Part shown: positions 1-11,979 of the stretch, in pieces
Position numbering within the stretch: the stretch's first letter is position 1
Layout: each line of letters opens with the position of its first letter
Assembly: GCF_036711975.1 (NCBI RefSeq)
Contig: NC_091975.1
Coordinates: forward strand, 6,388,501-6,452,500
Direction: 5' to 3'
DNA from: Onthophagus taurus
Taxonomy: Eukaryota > Arthropoda > Insecta > Coleoptera > Scarabaeidae
Length of the DNA stretch: 64,000 bases
Position numbers and translations under genes: made by a program
Notes under the pieces: model-generated
Told to the model about the DNA's origin: nothing
Seen by the model: the letters and a program-made list of their open reading frames with translations, nothing else
The model's database searches: none

Positions 1-10
1 TTTATTTCAG

Positions 11-3000
11 TATGAACAAAAAACTTTCGATTTTTGGACTTTAAATAAATCGATTTTAAACACACTTTTACAAGCTGTTAAAGCTATAAAAGGTGCAACA
101 ATAGCTTTAACTGGAAAATTAATAAAAGGAAGTGGTTATTTAGTTTCAGCAAAAGGTAAATTAATTAGTCACGGTGGTGATGCTGTAACTAGTTTAGGAA
201 AGAAAATTGCAACTTCAGCACTTTTAAGTCCTGTTGCTCACGGATCGCATTCTTCGTCATATTCAGGTAAATAAAAAAATTTGATTTATTATTTAAGTTG
301 TTCAAAAATTAAGACGTTGACCATGAAAATTACAATGCACCACTGTTCCACTTAAATTTAACAGTCTGTTAAACATTATTTAGTACAATGCATAGTTAGT
401 AAGTTAGAAGTGGTCAAAAGAAAGTATGTAGTTGATTGTTTATAGTGTTACCTCCTTTTTAAAATCGCTTTCTGTTTTCTTTTCACACAATGCTAAATAA
501 TTTTATTCGTAAATAGAAGAACGTTAACCTTGAATTTTGCACCTAATTGAGTTATTTTGTGATTAAGATCATCCCCACGAAGAGTACAACAGCGAATATG
601 GACCATCAAGTCATCAAGATTCAGATGTGTCACCATCAGCTATAGCAGCAGATTATAATCCACCTCCAGATTTATCCAACAAATATTTACCAAGTAAATA
701 TTCAAATTACGAAGGTAATAGTAAAATAATTTTAATTTATTATCATAAAAATACTATTTCTGGTTTGAAAAATACTATCTCTTGTCAAAAGACAAACAAC
801 AAATTAAATCGAAAAAGGATTGTTGAACGCTTTTGAGAAGTAAGAAATTATTACTGTTCCTTTCTCATTGCCAAGGCCAGCGAACTTTCGCCATCTCTAT
901 GTCATCATCAACATTTTCAGTTTGCGGTGGTATCTATAGAAAGTGGTGATCACTTTCACCGAAAAATTTTAACAGTATGAATTGTAAATTATCAGATTGC
1001 ACAAACCAATATTGCGTGAAAGGGAAGTTCTTAATTTTAAACCTTTTTTTTATAAAAGAAAGAAACGAAAGTTATGTGACATCCTTTTTATGAAGATTCT
1101 GTAAATTATTCGAGTCACCCAAGCGACAATATATTGATATTTGTACGTACAAAATTATATAGTTCAAAAAATACAGATATGGAATTAAAATAATTATATT
1201 TCTATTTTTTTTTAAAGATATTTGAAAATCAAAATTGCTTTCTTTCCATATTGACTTACATTTAGGCAACACAATTTACATCTCACATTTTCCTTTCAAA
1301 TACATTTTTATTAAAGATTTAACGATTTAAATGTTTTCCAACGTAGAAATAATGTTTCAAATTTGACGTTTATTTCAGTTCAAAATTGTTAAAGTAGTCA
1401 AGATTTTAAAAATCAAAATCGCTTCTTTCCATATTGACACACATTTAGGCAACACAACTTACATCTAACACATTTTCGTTTCAAACAGATTCTTATTAAA
1501 GATTTAACGATTTAAATGTTTTCCAACGTAGAAATAGTACTTCAAATTTGACGTTTATTTCAGTTCAAAATTGTTAAACTAGTCAAGATATTAAAAATCA
1601 AAATCACTTTATTTCCATATTGACATACACTTAGGCAACACAACTTACATCTAACACATTTTCCTTTCAAACACATTCTTATTAAAGATTTAATGATTTA
1701 AATGTTTTCCAATGTAGAAATAATGTTTCAAATTTGACGTTTATTTCAGTTCAAAATTATTAAAATAGTCAAGATATTAAAAATCAAAATCGCTTTATTT
1801 CCTTATTGACATACACTTAGGCAACACAACTTACATCTAACACATTTTCCTTTCAAACACATTTTTATTAAAGATTTAGTGATTTAAATGTTTTCCAACG
1901 CAGAAATAGTATTTCAAATTTGACGTTTAAGACTCCGACTTAAAATTTACATATTGACTTCAAATTAACAGATAAAAATTCGTTTTTAAGCCAATTACCA
2001 GAGGGAATACAAATTTTAAAGAAAATGCCATGATTCTGTGCATTATTCGAGTCACCCAAGCGTAAATATATTGATATTGAAATTAAAATAATTATATTTT
2101 AAAAATCGTAGAAGTACTAAAGATATTTGAAAATCAAAATCGCTTTATTTCCTTATTGACATACACTTAGGCAACACAACTTACATCTAACACCTTTTCC
2201 TTTCAAATACATTTTTATTAAAGATTTAATGATTTAAATGTTGTCCAATGCAGAAATAGTATTTCAAATTTGCCGTTTAAGACTCCGACTTAAAATCTAC
2301 ATATTGACTTCAAATTAACAGATAAAAATTCGTTTTTAACCCAATTACCAGAGGGAATAATAATTTTAAAGAAAATGCCATAATTCTATAGATTATTCGA
2401 GTCACCCAAGCGAAAATACATTGATATTGTAATTAAAATAATTATATTTTAAAAATCGTAGAAGTACTAAAGATATTTGAAAATCAAAATCGCTTTTTTT
2501 CCATATTGACATAGACATAGGCAACACAACTTACATCTAACACATTTTCCTTTCAAACACATTCTTATTAAAGATTTAATAATTTAAATGTTTTCCAACG
2601 CAGAAATAGTATTTCAAATTTGATGTTGAAGATTCCGACTTAAAATCTACATATTGACTTCAAATTAACAGATAAAAATTAGTTTTTAAGCTAATTACCA
2701 GAGGGAATAAAAATTTTAAATAAAATGCCATGATTCTGTGCATTATTCGAGTCACCCAAGCGAAAATATATCGATATTGAAATTAAAATAATTATATTTT
2801 AAAAATCGTAGAAGTACTAAAGATATTTGAAAATCAAAATCGCTTTATTTCCATATTGACATACACTTAGGCAACACAACTTACATCTAACACATTTTCC
2901 TTTCAAACACATTCTTATTAAAGATTTAATAATTTAAATGTTTTCCAACGCAGAAATAGTATTTCAAATTTGATGTTGAAGATTCCGACTTAAAATCTAC

Positions 3001-4489
3001 ATATTGACTTCAAATTAACAGATAAAAATTCGTTTTTAAGCTAATTACCAGAGGGAATAATAATTTTAAAGAAAATGGCATGATTCTGTAGATTATTCGA
3101 GTCACCCAAGCGTAAATATATTGATATTGAAATTAAAATAATTATATTTTAAAAATCGTAGAAGTACTAAAGATATTTGAAAATCAAAATCGCTTTATTT
3201 CCATATTGACATACACTTAGGCAACACAACTTACATCTAACACATTTTCCTTTCAAATACATTTTTATTAAAGATTTAATGATTTAAATGTTGTCCAATG
3301 CAGAAATAGTATTTCAAATTTGACGTTTAAGACTTCGACTTAAAATCTACATATTGACTTCAAATTAACAGATAAAAATTCGTTGTTAAGCCAATTACTA
3401 GAAGAAATAATAATTTTAAAGAAAATGCCATGATTCTATAGATTATTCGAGTCACCCAAGCGAAAATACATTGATATTGTAATTAAAATAATTATATTTT
3501 GAAAATCGTAGAAGTACTAAAGATATTTGAAAATCAAAATCTCTTTATTTCCATATTGACATGTATTTAGGCAACACAACTTACATCTAACACATTTTCC
3601 TTTCAAACACATTGTTATTAAAGATTTAAATGTTTTTCAACTCAGAAATAGTATTTCAAATTTGACGTTTAAGACTCCGACTTAAAATCTATGTATTGAC
3701 TTTAAATTAACAGATAAGAATTCGTTTTTAAACCAATTACCAGAAGGGATAATAATTTTAAAGAAAATGCCATCATCAAGTGGATTCGATCACAATTTGG
3801 AAGGTCAAGAAAGTCAAAACATCCCCGATTTTAAACCATTAGATCCCCAAACGCCTAATTACCGCGAAGTTTTAGCTAATCTTTTAGCTTCATCTTCGGG
3901 TACAAATTTAAAGCCAAATTCATCGCCATCATTTGAGAATTTCGAAAAAAATCGTGGTGTTAATAACATAGCTCAGCTGCCATTGGAGCATAAATCACCC
4001 AGCGTAAATTATTTAAAATACTTTAAAGATACGGGTTTGATGAAGAGGCCATCAACATTTTCAATTCATCCCATGAATATTTATAACCCTCAAACGGAAT
4101 TTTTAAATTTTCATCCCCCAAATTTTAACGCACCACCACCTCTCTCGAATCATTTCCAATCGTTTTCGAATCAACCATTTTTAAACCAATTTAATTCGAT
4201 GCCTATGATGGGTTACGAAGATTTAACGCCTCAATACTCAAATCAACATCAAAATCAATTGCCGAATCAAAATTTCCAACCGGATACAGACAGTTTGGAA
4301 ATGTTACAACCTCACGATCCAAGATCATTTTCGAAACCGCTCCTTCCAACCCCTTTAACGAGTTCGGAATTTATCATGGAATCTCCAGGAAAAGTGAAAA
4401 AAACGCCGTTGAAATCGAAAAAGCCGAATATTGACGTTGTTAAATCGATAACTTACGAATTAAGACCGAACGGACCTGTTAAAATTTGA
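11..4489 (+). CDS. Uncharacterised Asn/Pro/Gln-rich protein, 3' part (exons 11-266, 568-714, 3744-4489)
   Basis: I do not recognise this gene. Three exons join in one open frame: 11-266 (after a TTTATTTCAG acceptor at the window edge), 568-714 and 3744-4489, all with phase-1 junctions, giving 382 residues that lack the N terminus. The first part is a small-residue, Gly/Ala/Lys/Leu-rich stretch (KAIKGATIALTGKLIKGSGY) that could be an amphipathic or membrane-associated segment. The second exon is Ser/Tyr/Pro-rich. The last, large exon is low-complexity, rich in Asn, Pro, Gln, Phe and Ser, with a basic tail (KVKKTPLKSKKPN) and a TGA stop. The style resembles insect secreted or cuticle-associated proteins, but no domain is visible. 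The 3-kb second intron is mostly a tandem array whose units copy the acceptor of the last exon. The acceptor at 567 has a weak pyrimidine tract and is the least certain junction. Confidence 0.6.
1260..3743. repeat. Intronic tandem array, units about 184 bp then exactly 350 bp
   Basis: The anchor GGCAACACAA recurs near 1265, 1448, 1634, 1820, 2170, 2520, 2870, 3220 and 3570. Spacing is about 183-186 bp at first, then exactly 350 bp. The longer unit equals the short unit plus an inserted block that contains GAGTCACCCAAGCG and ATTACCAGAGGGAATAATAA. The last unit runs directly into the acceptor and first codons of the real exon at 3744. The 267-567 and 715-1110 stretches of the same gene's introns show nothing recognisable. 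Confidence 0.95.
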
Positions 4490-5668
4490 CTTAAACAACA
4501 AAAAGACTCAAGACTTTGACTTGGACATTTTTAGGTTTGCATTTTTTTGTTGATTAAGCCTTTTAAAGGTAATTTTGTTTTGTTTTGTCGTAGGAGGTGG
4601 AAATTTAAAACCATTATCGACTTTGGATTTTATTTTAAATCAATATAAAAGTCATTGGAAATAATTATTATTGATTTTCAAGATGATTGAGTGGATTCAA
4701 AAAAAAAACTGGAATGGATTTGTAGTCATTATTAGGTTTAGGACGTTTTAACGATTTTTATGTTTTTTTTTAATTTATTTTTGTATAAAATAGAAATATA
4801 CTTTTTTATGACATAATTTTGCGTTCAAATCTTATTTAACTTTCTTTATTGGGTTAATAGATGAGAAGGTACTGTTGGCAGAAGAATTCTATTAAATAAT
4901 TTTAATGGTACTGTTTATGGAAGACTAAACATTGCTGGCAGAAGACTTGACGACATTAATGGAAGGCAGGATACCGCTTGCAGAAGACTAGATACTGTGA
5001 ATTAACACTGGATGAGGTTAATAAAGTACAAGGTACTTCTGGCAGATGACTTCTATAAAATAATTTTAATGGAAGACTAAATACTATTCATAGAAGACTA
5101 AATACTGATGACAGAAGATTACATACTGCTACTAGAAGACTAAATACACCTCACTGAAGACTAGACATTACGTTACTGTAAGACTGGATATCTCTTGCAG
5201 AAGACTAGACACTGTACTGCACAAGATACTGCTAGCAGAAGACTTTTATTTAATTTATTTTTGTATAAAACAGAAATACACTTTTTTATGACATAATTTT
5301 GCGTTAAAATCTTATTTAACTTTCCTTATTGGGTTAATAGAAGAGAAGGTATTGTTGGCAGAAGAATTCTATTAAATAATTTTAATGGTACTGTTCATAG
5401 AAGACTAAACCTTGCTGGCAGAAGACTTGATACACTAAGTACACCTCACAAAAGACTAGATACTGCGGAGAGAAAACTAAGTACTGCCGGCAGAAGACTA
5501 GACGCCATTAATGGAAGGCAGGATATCGCTTGCAGAAGACTAGATACTGTCAATTAACACTGGATGAGGTTAATAAAGTATAAGGTACTGCTGGCAGAAG
5601 ACTTCTATTAAATAATTTTATATAAAACAGAAATACACTTTTTTATGACATAATTTTGCATTAAAATC
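4490..5668. repeat. 3' flank and degenerate 'AGAAGACTAGATACTG' minisatellite
   Basis: Bases 4490-4860 are presumably the 3' UTR and flank of the upstream gene; no canonical AATAAA was found. From about 4860 to 5640 there is a degenerate repeat built on a short word close to AGAAGACTAGATACTG. It contains two partial long units, each with TTTTTTATGACATAATTTTGCGTT. It is the same sequence family as the clean 215-bp array at 7.5-11.5 kb and reaches to the 3' end of the GST gene. Confidence 0.8.
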
Positions 5669-6590
5669 TTATTTAACCTTCCTTATTGGGTGAATAGGAT
5701 GATCCATATGACTCAAATCAGGTGGATTCTTTTCAAATTCGGCAATTTCCTTCATTCCCTCTTCGGCAATTTTCCACAAGTCGGGATTTTCTCGCTTAAA
5801 AGTCTCGTACCATTTCGAAACGTACGAATATTTCGAAAAATCAAAATTAATCGCCTCCAAGCACATCGTAGCTGTACAAAGCGGAAAGTCAGCGATAGTA
5901 AGGTTATCTAAAAAAATTAATGAAAATAAAAATTAAAAAAGATATGATTAAAACAACCGCTGGCGGAATATTTTGCGCCGAGAGTTTTCAAATAAGTGTT
6001 AAAAACATCCAGGGCGATATGAAGCTTTTTTAAACTCAAAGGGGTTCGTTGATAATCAAAAAATATTGGGGCCATCTAAAAAGTAGTTATTTAAGGTAAA
6101 TTATAAAAAGGAAATTAGTTGATTTACATACAACATAAGCTGAAATAGAACTGTAATAAAACGCCATGTTGAAGCATAATCGATGATTTACAATCGCTCT
6201 TGATTTAGGATCTTTTGGATACAAATCATTTCCGTCATAATATTTTTCAACTAAATATTGTAAAATTGCATTGCTACAAAAAATTAAAAATTATAATCAA
6301 AAAATAAGACTCAATTAACATTGAAACGTCCTTACCTTTCACTTAATAAAAAACCATCATCGTCAAGAACTGGAATTTCTTTTTGTGGGTTTAACTAAAT
6401 GAAAAAAGTTTCCTTCTTAATTTGTTAATTAATTAATTAATAGACCTACTTTAGCATATTCCTCTGTCATATGATCTCCAGCACCAAAATCAACGTTAAT
6501 TAACGTATAATCCAAATTAATTGCTTTCAAACATTGCCGAACCGCCAAAGAAGGTGGACCATCAGACACCGAATATAATTTTATAACCAT
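5669..6590 (-). CDS. Glutathione S-transferase, delta/epsilon-like, related to the Gfzf GST domain
   Basis: A cytosolic GST predicted to conjugate or bind glutathione. The five exons on the minus strand are 6450-6590, 6336-6394, 6132-6273, 5958-6075 and 5669-5907. They join in frame to 232 residues, the normal length for the family. Visible landmarks are the N-terminal thioredoxin-fold start KLYSVSDGPPS, the glutathione-binding turn NPQKEIPVLDDDG, the SNAILQYL (E/S-S-x-A-I) helix, and the C-terminal helical domain with NLTIADFPL (the conserved N-cap/hydrophobic staple) and FEKNPPDLSHM. From memory, the wording and the long tail resemble the GST domain of the Drosophila FLYWCH-finger protein Gfzf, but no FLYWCH fingers are present here. 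At the position of the catalytic Ser of delta/epsilon GSTs I see Gly (SDGPPS). The fourth intron uses an unusual GTTGTT donor. Confidence 0.92.
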
Positions 6591-7470
6591 CTTTTTTAAT
6601 TCAACGATAATTTTTATTTCATCAACAAAGTGCTATTTTAAGACTGTAACGGGAGGAAGTTGAACTTGAAGTGATTTTTCGAAAGTTACTGAAAGGAGGT
6701 CGCATTTATTGAGTTGGTTGCATAACTTTTGCTACAAAGTGTTTTTTAAAACTTGAAAATATATTCACCCATTTGTTTATAGGGGTCAGAAATGTTGAGT
6801 TTTAATTGCCAGAATTAATGTTAAAAAAGGTTGGATTAGCAGTGAGAGTGTCAAAAATAGCAAAAAAGTGGCGAAAATAATGCCCGAAAGAAATGTATCA
6901 AAAAAAAAGCTAAAAACGTAGACACAAACCAAGAACTAGAAAGATAAAGAACAGATAAAGAAAGAAATTAGAAATAAACCAGAATGTAGTAGTTGCAAAA
7001 AAATGTCAGATGAAGAATCCAGAATGAGGAAATAGAGAGTGTCAAAATCGAAAAATCTGAAGACAGTGATGTAGTTGCTTACTCTGAGAGTGTTAAGAGT
7101 TAGAAGGAAAATAGCCAAAATGATGCGAGGATGAAAAATACCAAAACCAAGTTGATAATTGAGAAATAAAACTGAAAGAAGAAAATATGCCAATAACAAG
7201 AATATAAAACTAAATAGATTATACAAATAATAGAAAGAATGGAACTAGTAAAATACAAAAAGAAAAACACAAAAACTAGGCAAATACAAAATAAAGAGAA
7301 AATAGAAGGAAAATACCAGATGAAGTGAGAACTCCTAATGAAACCAGAAGTAATAAGGAGACAGATGGTGTATCAACGACTCTAATAGGATCATTAACAA
7401 AGAATTCTTATGACCAAATGCTTGAAGAAGTGTTAGTATATCATTAGATATGGGTAATAGAAAATAAAGT
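6591..7470. other. GST upstream region, A/G-rich spacer
   Basis: This should hold the GST promoter (read on the minus strand), but I see no convincing TATA or initiator. From about 6840 to 7440 the plus strand is strongly purine-rich (AGAAA, AGAAAATA words). This may be decayed minisatellite of the neighbouring family. The open frame at 6936-7226 (minus) is hydrophobic low complexity and is not credible as a gene. Confidence 0.6.
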
Positions 7471-10400
7471 GGTGGTGGCAGAAGACTTCTATTAAATAAT
7501 TTTAATGGTAAACTAGATACTGCTCATAGAAGACTAAATACTGACGACAGAAGATAAAATGCTGCTGATAGAAGACTAAGTACACCTCACTGAAGACTAG
7601 ACACTGTTACTGGAAGACTGGGTATCGCTTGCAGAAGACTAGACACTATTAATTAACACTGGATAAGCTTAATAAAGTACAAGGTACTGCTAGCAGAAGA
7701 CTTCTATTAAATAATTTTAATGGGAGACTAGATATTGCTCATAGAAAATTAAATACTGACGACAGAAGATAAAATGCTGCTGATAGAAGACTAAGTGCAC
7801 CTCACTGAAGACTAGACACTGTTACTGGAAGACTGGATATCGCTTGCAGAAGACTAGACACTATTAATTAACACTGGATAAGCTTAATAAAGTACAAGGT
7901 ACTGCTAGCAGAAGACTTCTATTAAATAATTTTAATGGGAGACTAGATATTGCTCATAGAAAATTAAATACTGGCGACAGAAGATAAAATGCTGCTGATA
8001 GAAGACTAAGTGCACCTCACTGAAGACTAGACACTGTTACTGGAAGACTGGATATCGCTTGCAGAAGACTAGACACTATTAATTAACACTTTATAAGGTT
8101 AATAAAGTACAAGGTACTGCTAGCAGAAGACTTCTATTAAATAATTTTAATGGGAGACTAGATATTGCTCATAGAAAATTAAATACTGACGACAGAAGAT
8201 AAAATGCTGCTGATAGAAGACTAAGTGCACCTCACTGAAGACTAGACACTGTTACTGGAAGACTGGATATCGCTTGCAGAAGACTAGACACTATTAATTA
8301 ACACTTTATAAGGTTAATAAAGTACAAGGTACTGCTAGCAGAAGACTTCTATTAAATAATTTTAATGGGAGACTAGATATTGCTCATAGAAAATTAAATA
8401 CTGACGACAGAAGATAAAATGCTGCTGATAGAAGACTAAGTGCACCTCACTGAAGACTAGACACTGTTACTGGAAGACTGGGTATCGCATGCAGAAGACT
8501 AGACACTATTAATTAACACTGGATAAGCTTAATAAAGTACAAGGTACTGCTAGCAGAAGACTTCTATTAAATAATTTTAATGGGAGACTAGATATTGCTC
8601 ATAGAAAATTAAATACTGACGACAGAAGATAAAATGCTGCTGATAGAAGACTAAGTGCACCTCACTGAAGACTAGACACTGTTACTGGAAGACTGGGTAT
8701 CGCTTGCAGAAGACTAGACACTATTAATTAACACTGGATAAGCTTAATAAAGTACAAGGTACTGCTAGCAGAAGACTTCTATTAAATAATTTTAATGGGA
8801 GACTAGATATTGCTCATAGAAAATTAAATACTGACGACAGAAGATAAAATGCTGCTGATAGAAGACTAAGGGCACCTCACTGAAGACTAGACACTGTTAC
8901 TGGAAGACTGGGTATCGCTTGCAGAAGACTAGACACTATTAATTAACACTGGATAAGCTTAATAAAGTACAAGGTACTGCTAGCAGAAGACTTCTATTAA
9001 ATAATTTTAATGGGAGACTAGATATTGCTCATAGAAAATTAAATACTGACGACAGAAGATAAAATGCTGCTGATAGAAGACTAAGTGCACCTCACTGAAG
9101 ACTAGACACTGTTACTGGAAGACTGGGTATCGCTTGCAGAAGACTAGACACTATTAATTAACACTGGATAAGCTTAATAAAGTACAAGGTACTGCTAGTA
9201 GAAGACTTCTATTAAATAATTTTAATGGGAGACTAGATATTGCTCATAGAAAATTAAATACTGACGACAGAAGATAAAATACTGCTGATAGAAGACTAAG
9301 TGCACCTCACTGAAGACTAGACACTGTTACTGGAAGACTGGGTATCGCTTGCTATTAATTAACACTGGATAAGCTTAATAAAGTACAAGGTACTGCTAGC
9401 AGAAGACTTCTATTAAATAATTTTAATGGGAGACTAGATATTGCTCATAGAAAATTAAATACTGACGACAGAAGATAAAATGCTGCTGATAGAAGACTAA
9501 GTGCACCTCACTGAAGACTAGACACTGTTACTGGAAGACGGGGTATTGCTTGCAGAAGACTAGACACTATTAATTAACACTGGATAAGCTTAATAAAGTA
9601 CAAGGTACTGCTAGCAGAAGACTTCTATTAAATAATTTTAATGGGAGACTAGATATTGCTCATAGAAAATTAAATACTGACGACAGAAGATAAAATGCTG
9701 CTGATAGAAGACTAAGTGCACCTCACTGAAGACTAGACACTGTTACTGGAAGACGGGGTATTGCTTGCAGAAGACTAGACACTATTAATTAACACTGGAT
9801 AAGCTTAATAAAGTACAAGGTACTGCTAGCAGAAGACTTCTATTAAATAATTTTAATGGGAGACTAGATATTGCTCATAGAAGACTAAATACTGACGACA
9901 GAAGATAAAATGCTGCTGATAGAAGACTAAGTACACCTCACTGAAGACTAGACACTGTTACTGGAAGACTGGATATCGCTTGCAGAAGACTAGACACTAT
10001 TAATTAACACTGGATAAGCTTAATAAAGTACAAGGTACTGCTAGCAGAAGACTTCTATTAAATAATTTTAATGGGAGACTAGATATTGCTCATAGAAAAT
10101 TAAATACTGACGACAGAAGATAAAATGCTGCTGATAGAAGACTAAGTGCACCTCACTGAAGACTAGACACTGTTACTGGAAGACTGGATATCGCTTGCAG
10201 AAGACTAGACACTATTAATTAACACTTTATAAGGTTAATAAAGTACAAGGTACTGCTAGCAGAAGACTTCTATTAAATAATTTTAATGGGAGACTAGATA
10301 TTGCTCATAGAAAATTAAATACTGACGACAGAAGATAAAATACTGCTGATAGAAGACTAAGTGCACCTCACTGAAGACTAGACACTGTTACTGGAAGACT

Positions 10401-11520
10401 GGGTATCGCTTGCAGAAGACTAGACACTATTAATTAACACTGGATAAGCTTAATAAAGTACAAGGTACTGCTAGCAGAAGACTTCTATTAAATAATTTTA
10501 ATGGGAGACTAGATATTGCTCATAGAAAATTAAATACTGACGACAGAAGATAAAATGCTGCTGATAGAAGACTAAGTGCACCTCACTGAAGACTAGACAC
10601 TGTTACTGGAAGACTGGATATCGCTTGCAGAAGACTAGACACTATTAATTAACACTGGATAAGCTTAATAAAGTACAAGGTACTGCTAGCAGAAGACTTC
10701 TATTAAATAATTTTAATGGGAGACTAGATATTGCTCATAGAAAATTAAATACTGACGACAGAAGATAAAATGCTGCTGATAGAAGACTAAGTGCACCTCA
10801 CTGAAGACTAGACACTGTTACTGGAAGACTGGATATCGCTTGCAGAAGACTAGACACTATTAATTAACACTTTATAAGGTTAATAAAGTACAAGGTACTG
10901 CTAGCAGAAGACTTCTATTAAATAATTTTAATGGGAGACTAGATATTGCTCATAGAAAATTAAATACTGACGACAGAAGATAAAATGCTGCTGATAGAAG
11001 ACTAAGTGCACCTCACTGAAGACTAGACACTGTTACTGGAAGACTGGGTATCGCTTGCAGAAGACTAGACACTATTAATTAACACTGGATAAGCTTAATA
11101 AAGTACAAGGTACTGCTAGCAGAAGACTTCTATTAAATAATTTTAATGGGAGACTAGATATTGCTCATAGAAAATTAAATACTGACGACAGAAGATAAAA
11201 TGCTGCTGATAGAAGACTAAGTGCACCTCACTGAAGACTAGACACTGTTACTGGAAGACGGGGTATTGCTTGCAGAAGACTAGACACTATTAATTAACAC
11301 TGGATAAGCTTAATAAAGTACAAGGTACTGCTAGCGGAAGACTTCTATTAAATAATTTTAATGGGAGACTAGATACTGTTCATAGAAGATTAAATACTGC
11401 TGACAGAAGACTAGATTCTGCTGATAGGAAACTAAGTATACCTCACTGAACTGTTAATTACCACTGGATGAGGTTAATAGAGAATAAGGTACTGCTGACT
11501 TCTGCCAGTTCTATTAAATA
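7470..11520. repeat. Homogeneous 215-bp satellite array, about 18.5 units
   Basis: The anchor GAAGACTTCTATTAAATAAT occurs at 7481, 7696, 7911, 8126, 8341, 8556, 8771, 8986, 9201, 9402, 9617, 9832, 10047, 10262, 10477, 10692, 10907, 11122 and (one change) 11337. The period is exactly 215 bp except for one 201-bp unit that lost 14 bp near 9350. Each unit is itself made of diverged copies of a word like AGAAGACTAGACACTG. Units differ at a few diagnostic sites (GGATAAGCTTAATAAAG versus TTTATAAGGTTAATAAAG; GGATATCGC versus GGGTATCGC), so they were amplified recently. The right edge decays after 11400. No coding frame runs through it. Confidence 0.98.
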
Positions 11521-11920
11521 ACTTTAATGGAAGACTAGATACTATCGGAACAAAATGCCAGATGACTAGACACCACTTAAAAAGGATTAAATCCGGCCAG
11601 AAAAGGACTAAATACTGCTAATTCTTTTCTTTATACACTTTTATTTTCTATCTAGTGAGACTTTTAACACAAACCTTTTTGCTAAAAAACTGTTTATTCG
11701 TTTAAATTTGAATTTTATACGTGTTAAAATAAAAATGTAATCAATGCAAATATTTAATGAATTAATTTTAATCATATATGAATAAACTTCCTTTTGTCTG
11801 TGTGTGTGTCGTACCCTGCTGCAAATATGGATACATTACGTAAATAAACACACAAGGTATGTGTCAGAGTTGTTGATAACGACGCTTATCAAACGTGTCG
11901 ACTAACTATAAAACCTTTTA

Positions 11921-11957
11921 TATAAAAACGTTACGAATTTTAGTAGGTCACATCAGT
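11921..11957 (+). promoter_or_regulatory. Core promoter of the ELMO gene: TATA box and TCAGT initiator
   Basis: TATAAAA lies at 11921-11927 and an arthropod-type initiator TCAGT at 11953-11957. The 32-bp spacing is the classical TATA-to-start distance. The ELMO start codon follows at 11980, leaving a very short 5' UTR of about 25 nt. The 11521-11920 stretch upstream is otherwise featureless apart from a short (TG)n run at 11798-11809. Confidence 0.7.
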
Positions 11958-11979
11958 ATTATATTAAATACAATCGATA

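Noticed and set aside
7470..11520. CRISPR-like regular spacing of short identical words
   Set aside because: The entire 215-bp unit is repeated, so there are no unique spacers, and the host is a eukaryote. It is a satellite.
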